From Zwartia vadi (GTDB lineage: Bacteria; Pseudomonadota; Gammaproteobacteria; Burkholderiales; Burkholderiaceae_B), in assembly GCF_030410375.1 (NCBI RefSeq), contig NZ_JAUHHE010000005.1, positions 151,847 to 215,846 of the forward strand: a stretch of 64,000 bases of DNA, in the 5' to 3' direction. The position numbers and the translations under genes were made by a program. Each line of letters starts with the position of its first letter. Position 1 is the stretch's first letter. Of this stretch, positions 61,570 through 64,000 are shown piece after piece. The notes under the pieces are model-generated. The model had not been told where the DNA came from. It saw only the letters and a list, made by a program, of their open reading frames with translations, and did no database searches.

Positions 61570-61592
61570 ACGGATATGAGCTATCCGTTTTG
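61570..61592 (+). terminator. Probable intrinsic terminator after the hydroxylase operon
   Basis: ACGGATA at 61570-61576 pairs with TATCCGT at 61582-61588 around a five-base loop, followed by TTTTGT. It lies 24 bases after the stop of the enolase-superfamily gene and fits the end of the forward operon. Confidence 0.6.
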
Positions 61593-61610
61593 TAATCGTC
61601 CATGAAACAT

Positions 61611-61646
61611 ACCCCAAGAGTTGGATTGGTGTCCAACTTTTGGGGT
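61611..61646. terminator. Long inverted repeat between convergent genes
   Basis: Fifteen-base arms at 61611-61625 and 61632-61646 (ACCCCAAGAGTTGGA and its complement) are separated by six bases, with one G-T wobble. No T-tract follows in either direction. It may act as a second, bidirectional stop between the forward operon and the reverse amidohydrolase gene. Confidence 0.45.
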
Positions 61647-61686
61647 GCAGTTCACGAAGGTGGTATTAGATTTCGTCAAACATCAA

Positions 61687-63483
61687 TCAATGGCGATGAA
61701 AATTCTTTATAGCTGAGTTTGCCAAGTCCTTGTGCTCTGTGGGATCAATCGCAGTAATTTGTTCAATAAATTTCGCAATATCAATCTTCTTACCACCCAG
61801 CCATGTCCCTTGGACTTTTACTTTCTCGACAATCTCGTTTGGATTCACGGCAGTAATGTCGGCCGATAGCTCTACCAAATCAGCATACTTACCCACTTCA
61901 AGCGAACCAATTTCTTTATCGCGTTTCAGTTGATATGCGCCATTGATAGTAGAGGCTTTAAGCGCCTCATCGAGGGATACAGCCTGATTGGCACCATGAA
62001 CCTTGCCCGAAGAAGTGGTACGCGTCACCATGTGCTGAATGTTTCTTAAAGTATCTGGAGGAGATACCGTTCCATCGTTATGAAATGTGGTGCGTGTTTT
62101 CATTTTCATCGCATCACCAACGCGCTGCCATTGAGCACCGTATTTAGACTCAAACATGGTGCCGTCTAAAAGATCTCCCCAGTAGATGTACTGAAATGGC
62201 GCCATTGAAACAGTGACACCAAGACGTTCTGCACGCTGAAATTGATCTGCTCGTGCCGCTCCTAAATGCTCAACACGCCAGCGGTGATCGGTTCCAATGA
62301 GATTGTATTTATTTAAAGCATTCTCATATGCGTCGAGCACTACATCAAATCCAACGTCGCCATTGCAATGAAACGACATCTGATAGCCCATAGGAGCGTA
62401 TTGATCTAGCAATTGGTCGAGTTGCCCGCGCGTGTAATTCATGCCCTTTTCGAACAGTGGTCCCAAGAGAATATTCGCCTGTTTGGTCCTGGCGTTATCT
62501 AAATAGCCAAAACTCTGTGCAACTGTTCCCAGCCATGGGCTTCCATCCGCCCACAATTTGACGCCATTTTTACGGACCATGCTGGGATTAGGCCAGGTTA
62601 CTTTCGCGCCTGCATCCGGCTCAATTGCCATGTGATAGACATGCATTCTTATTGGGCTGTCCGGGACGGATGCTAATGCCTCGTAACCTTTATACATGCC
62701 AGTGTTGTAAGTATGCTCGGATGTCGAGGTGATGCCCATTGAGGCCATATACGCATACCACCGCGCACTGGAGAGCAAAATGTGAGGGATTGCTTTGGGA
62801 AGGATCGGACCAATCACTGCCATCAAAGCTGCCGATTCATTGGCAACGCCATTGGATGTGCCGTCTTGAAATCGACCATAGCTGCCGCCCACTGGGTTGG
62901 CAGGCGGCTTGTCATCTTTCCAGCCTAAAATTTTGACAACTGCAGTATTGAAGTAAACCGCATGCCCAGAATTATCAATCACGATAATTGCACGACCGCT
63001 TGGCGATAACTTATCCAGCACGTCCCGTGTTGGCAAAGGAGCCTCTTGCAACAATCTGTCCAGGCCATTGAATACCAAAGGTCTGCCGGCTGGAGCTTCT
63101 GCGTCCGCTTTTTTAATGGTTGCTTGGACATCTGCCCAGGTTTTCGCGCCAACGTATGGTGCAATCCAATAGGCAGGTGCTTGTGTCGTAATTCCCGACA
63201 AAATCGGGTGATTGTGTGGATCAATAAAACCAGGCATGAGTACGGTAGAGCCTAAATCCTGTACTTCTGCATTTGGTGCACTGGCACGTACATTCTGAAG
63301 CGACCCAATAGCTGTAATCTTTTTTGTCACGGTATCAAAGGCAATGGCCTCAGCACGTGGATTTTTCTCGTCCATCGTAATAATGGTTGCAGCCTTCAAA
63401 ATCTGTATTTCTGCCAATGCCAAATTAGAAAGGCTACATAGCGAAACAACAGGTAGTGTCTTAAGAATTGATTTGTAGTTCAT
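61687..63483 (-). CDS. Exported amidohydrolase (YtcJ-like, amidohydrolase 3 family)
   Basis: A 598-residue protein with a signal peptide (MNYKSILKTLPVVSLCSLSN, cleavage near LALA). The metal-binding H-x-H is in FIDPHNHP, further ligand His in FHCNGDVGFD and Asp in FHNDGTVSPPD. Family members hydrolyse amides, N-acyl groups or cyclic amides; substrate unknown. ATG at 63483 with GGAA upstream is chosen; an upstream in-frame ATG at 63549 would bury the signal peptide. It converges on the hydroxylase operon and might supply its substrate from the periplasm. Confidence 0.82.
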   Translation of the reverse strand: MNYKSILKTLPVVSLCSLSNLALAEIQILKAATIITMDEKNPRAEAIAFDTVTKKITAIGSLQNVRASAPNAEVQDLGSTVLMPGFIDPHNHPILSGITTQAPAYWIAPYVGAKTWADVQATIKKADAEAPAGRPLVFNGLDRLLQEAPLPTRDVLDKLSPSGRAIIVIDNSGHAVYFNTAVVKILGWKDDKPPANPVGGSYGRFQDGTSNGVANESAALMAVIGPILPKAIPHILLSSARWYAYMASMGITSTSEHTYNTGMYKGYEALASVPDSPIRMHVYHMAIEPDAGAKVTWPNPSMVRKNGVKLWADGSPWLGTVAQSFGYLDNARTKQANILLGPLFEKGMNYTRGQLDQLLDQYAPMGYQMSFHCNGDVGFDVVLDAYENALNKYNLIGTDHRWRVEHLGAARADQFQRAERLGVTVSMAPFQYIYWGDLLDGTMFESKYGAQWQRVGDAMKMKTRTTFHNDGTVSPPDTLRNIQHMVTRTTSSGKVHGANQAVSLDEALKASTINGAYQLKRDKEIGSLEVGKYADLVELSADITAVNPNEIVEKVKVQGTWLGGKKIDIAKFIEQITAIDPTEHKDLANSAIKNFHRH

Positions 63484-63841
63484 ATCTATTCCAATGGACG
63501 AAAAAGCGGTTTTACCAAAGAGTCTGGGAATGTTTAAGGCAAGCTTCATGATGAAACGTAGCAGAATCTACTTTCTTAAACCTACCAATCCCTTCATCAC
63601 ACTCGTTGCATTATGCTCGTTGGCAAGGGAGACTGCCTACTATCTTTGCTTGCACGCTGGGCGTTGAGTGGGCCTAGTGGCCAAGGCCAAGGAGCTTGTT
63701 TTGAAAGATTAAGCCTTTCTCAGGGGGGAGATGACGGTTGCCGAGATCGTGCGGTCAATATGGTGATTTATCCGCTGTGCAAGGTTTTTGTGCACGCAAT
63801 CTTAAAACGCTCTTTTTATACAACCCGTATTTTCATATAAA
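63484..63841. other. Intergenic region with no convincing gene
   Basis: About 360 bases upstream of the amidohydrolase gene. A forward frame of 75 codons from 63613 has no ribosome site and no recognisable product, so it is not called. A short GGCC-rich stretch lies near 63668-63690. The amidohydrolase promoter should lie in the part nearest 63484 but no clear boxes were found. Confidence 0.4.
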
Positions 63842-63875
63842 AAGAGTCGTAGAGCATATTCGCTTTACGACTCTT
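63842..63875 (-). terminator. Hairpin with reverse-strand T-tract, abutting the insertion sequence
   Basis: AAGAGTCGTA at 63842-63851 pairs perfectly with TACGACTCTT at 63866-63875. Read on the reverse strand it is followed by TTTTTATATG, so it can end leftward transcription; on the forward strand no T-run follows. The hairpin ends exactly where the probable insertion-sequence end begins. Confidence 0.6.
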
Positions 63876-64000
63876 GGCTCTACATCATTAACGGGGGACA
63901 ACGGTATTCATTAAACTTGTTTTTGCGAAGAAACATTTTTTAATGGAGATCATACCGATGTCCCACATCGATTCTATCCTAGGACTGCCTGGATTAGCCA
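63876..64000 (+). mobile_element. Left end of a probable ISL3-family insertion sequence (partial)
   Basis: The sequence from 63876 (GGCTCTACATCATTAACGGG) has the look of an ISL3-family terminal repeat, which commonly starts GGCTCT. The transposase start follows at 63958, about 80 bases in, a normal distance. ISL3 elements make 8-bp target duplications, so 63868-63875 would be one copy. The rest of the element lies outside the window. Confidence 0.5.
63958..64000 (+). CDS. Transposase N-terminus, probable ISL3 family (partial)
   Basis: Only the first 14 codons are visible (MSHIDSILGLPGLA), cut by the right edge. GGAG lies ten bases upstream of the ATG. The hydrophobic start with a LGLPGL segment is like many ISL3 transposases, whose following part carries a zinc-binding domain. 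With so few residues the family call leans on the terminal-repeat-like sequence as well. Confidence 0.5.
   Translation, partial: MSHIDSILGLPGLA

Noticed and set aside
63613..63840. Forward 75-codon frame upstream of the insertion sequence
   Set aside because: No ribosome site, no recognisable domain, and its end runs into the terminator hairpin; most likely chance.

Overview
The window looks like chromosome from a betaproteobacterium of the order Burkholderiales, most likely family Alcaligenaceae. This is an inference from three things: the gene order pyrG-kdsA-eno-ftsB, a Bug/TctC-type solute-binding protein with no cognate permease beside it, and the overall flavour of the proteins. No rRNA or tRNA gene was recognised, so the genus is left open.

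Region 1 (1-39.6 kb) is mostly housekeeping and gene-dense. It opens with the start of an ETF-ubiquinone oxidoreductase gene that runs off the left edge. A forward run follows: thioesterase, 3-oxoacid CoA-transferase subunits A and B, aminopeptidase P, CTP synthase, KDO-8-P synthase, enolase and FtsB. Next come an orphan TadE-like protein, a class V aminotransferase with a 7TM sensor kinase and response regulator, Hsp33, a gamma-carbonic anhydrase-like protein, a decayed-looking acyl-CoA synthetase, an RDD membrane protein and a 58-residue protein behind a triple palindrome. A reverse block holds RlmL-type rRNA methyltransferase, HemJ, ProA, HolA, LptE, LeuS, L33 and L28. After it lie a Bcr/CflA exporter, a cyclopropane-fatty-acid synthase-like enzyme, a luciferase-like monooxygenase, a thiolase, RadC, FkpB-IspH, a membrane-anchored TAXI binding protein, a lipocalin, a DASS-like permease coupled to an anchored binding protein, and formate-tetrahydrofolate ligase.

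Region 2 (39.6-64 kb) is accessory metabolism and reads as more AT-rich. It contains an outer-membrane barrel; a 3-hydroxyisobutyrate-dehydrogenase-like enzyme with an aldehyde dehydrogenase; a Tat-exported molybdenum oxidoreductase with its 2Fe-2S subunit; and a secreted lipase-like hydrolase. These are followed by acetolactate synthase with an acetolactate decarboxylase carrying an N-terminal ribbon-helix-helix-like segment, and by a BLUF photoreceptor paired with a GGDEF/EAL protein. A 17-bp sequence is repeated exactly upstream of the dehydrogenase pair and of the exported molybdoenzyme, suggesting a shared operator.

The most system-like locus is 52.7-61.5 kb. A Bug binding protein and a LysR regulator face a collinear operon of alpha/beta hydrolase, a cytoplasmic three-subunit molybdenum hydroxylase (FAD, Mo and Fe-S subunits), a CoxG-like protein, RidA and an enolase-superfamily enzyme. 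An exported amidohydrolase lies convergently downstream. This looks like an uncharacterised catabolic pathway, perhaps for a nitrogen-containing ring compound. The right edge holds the first bases of a probable ISL3-family insertion sequence directly abutting a terminator hairpin.
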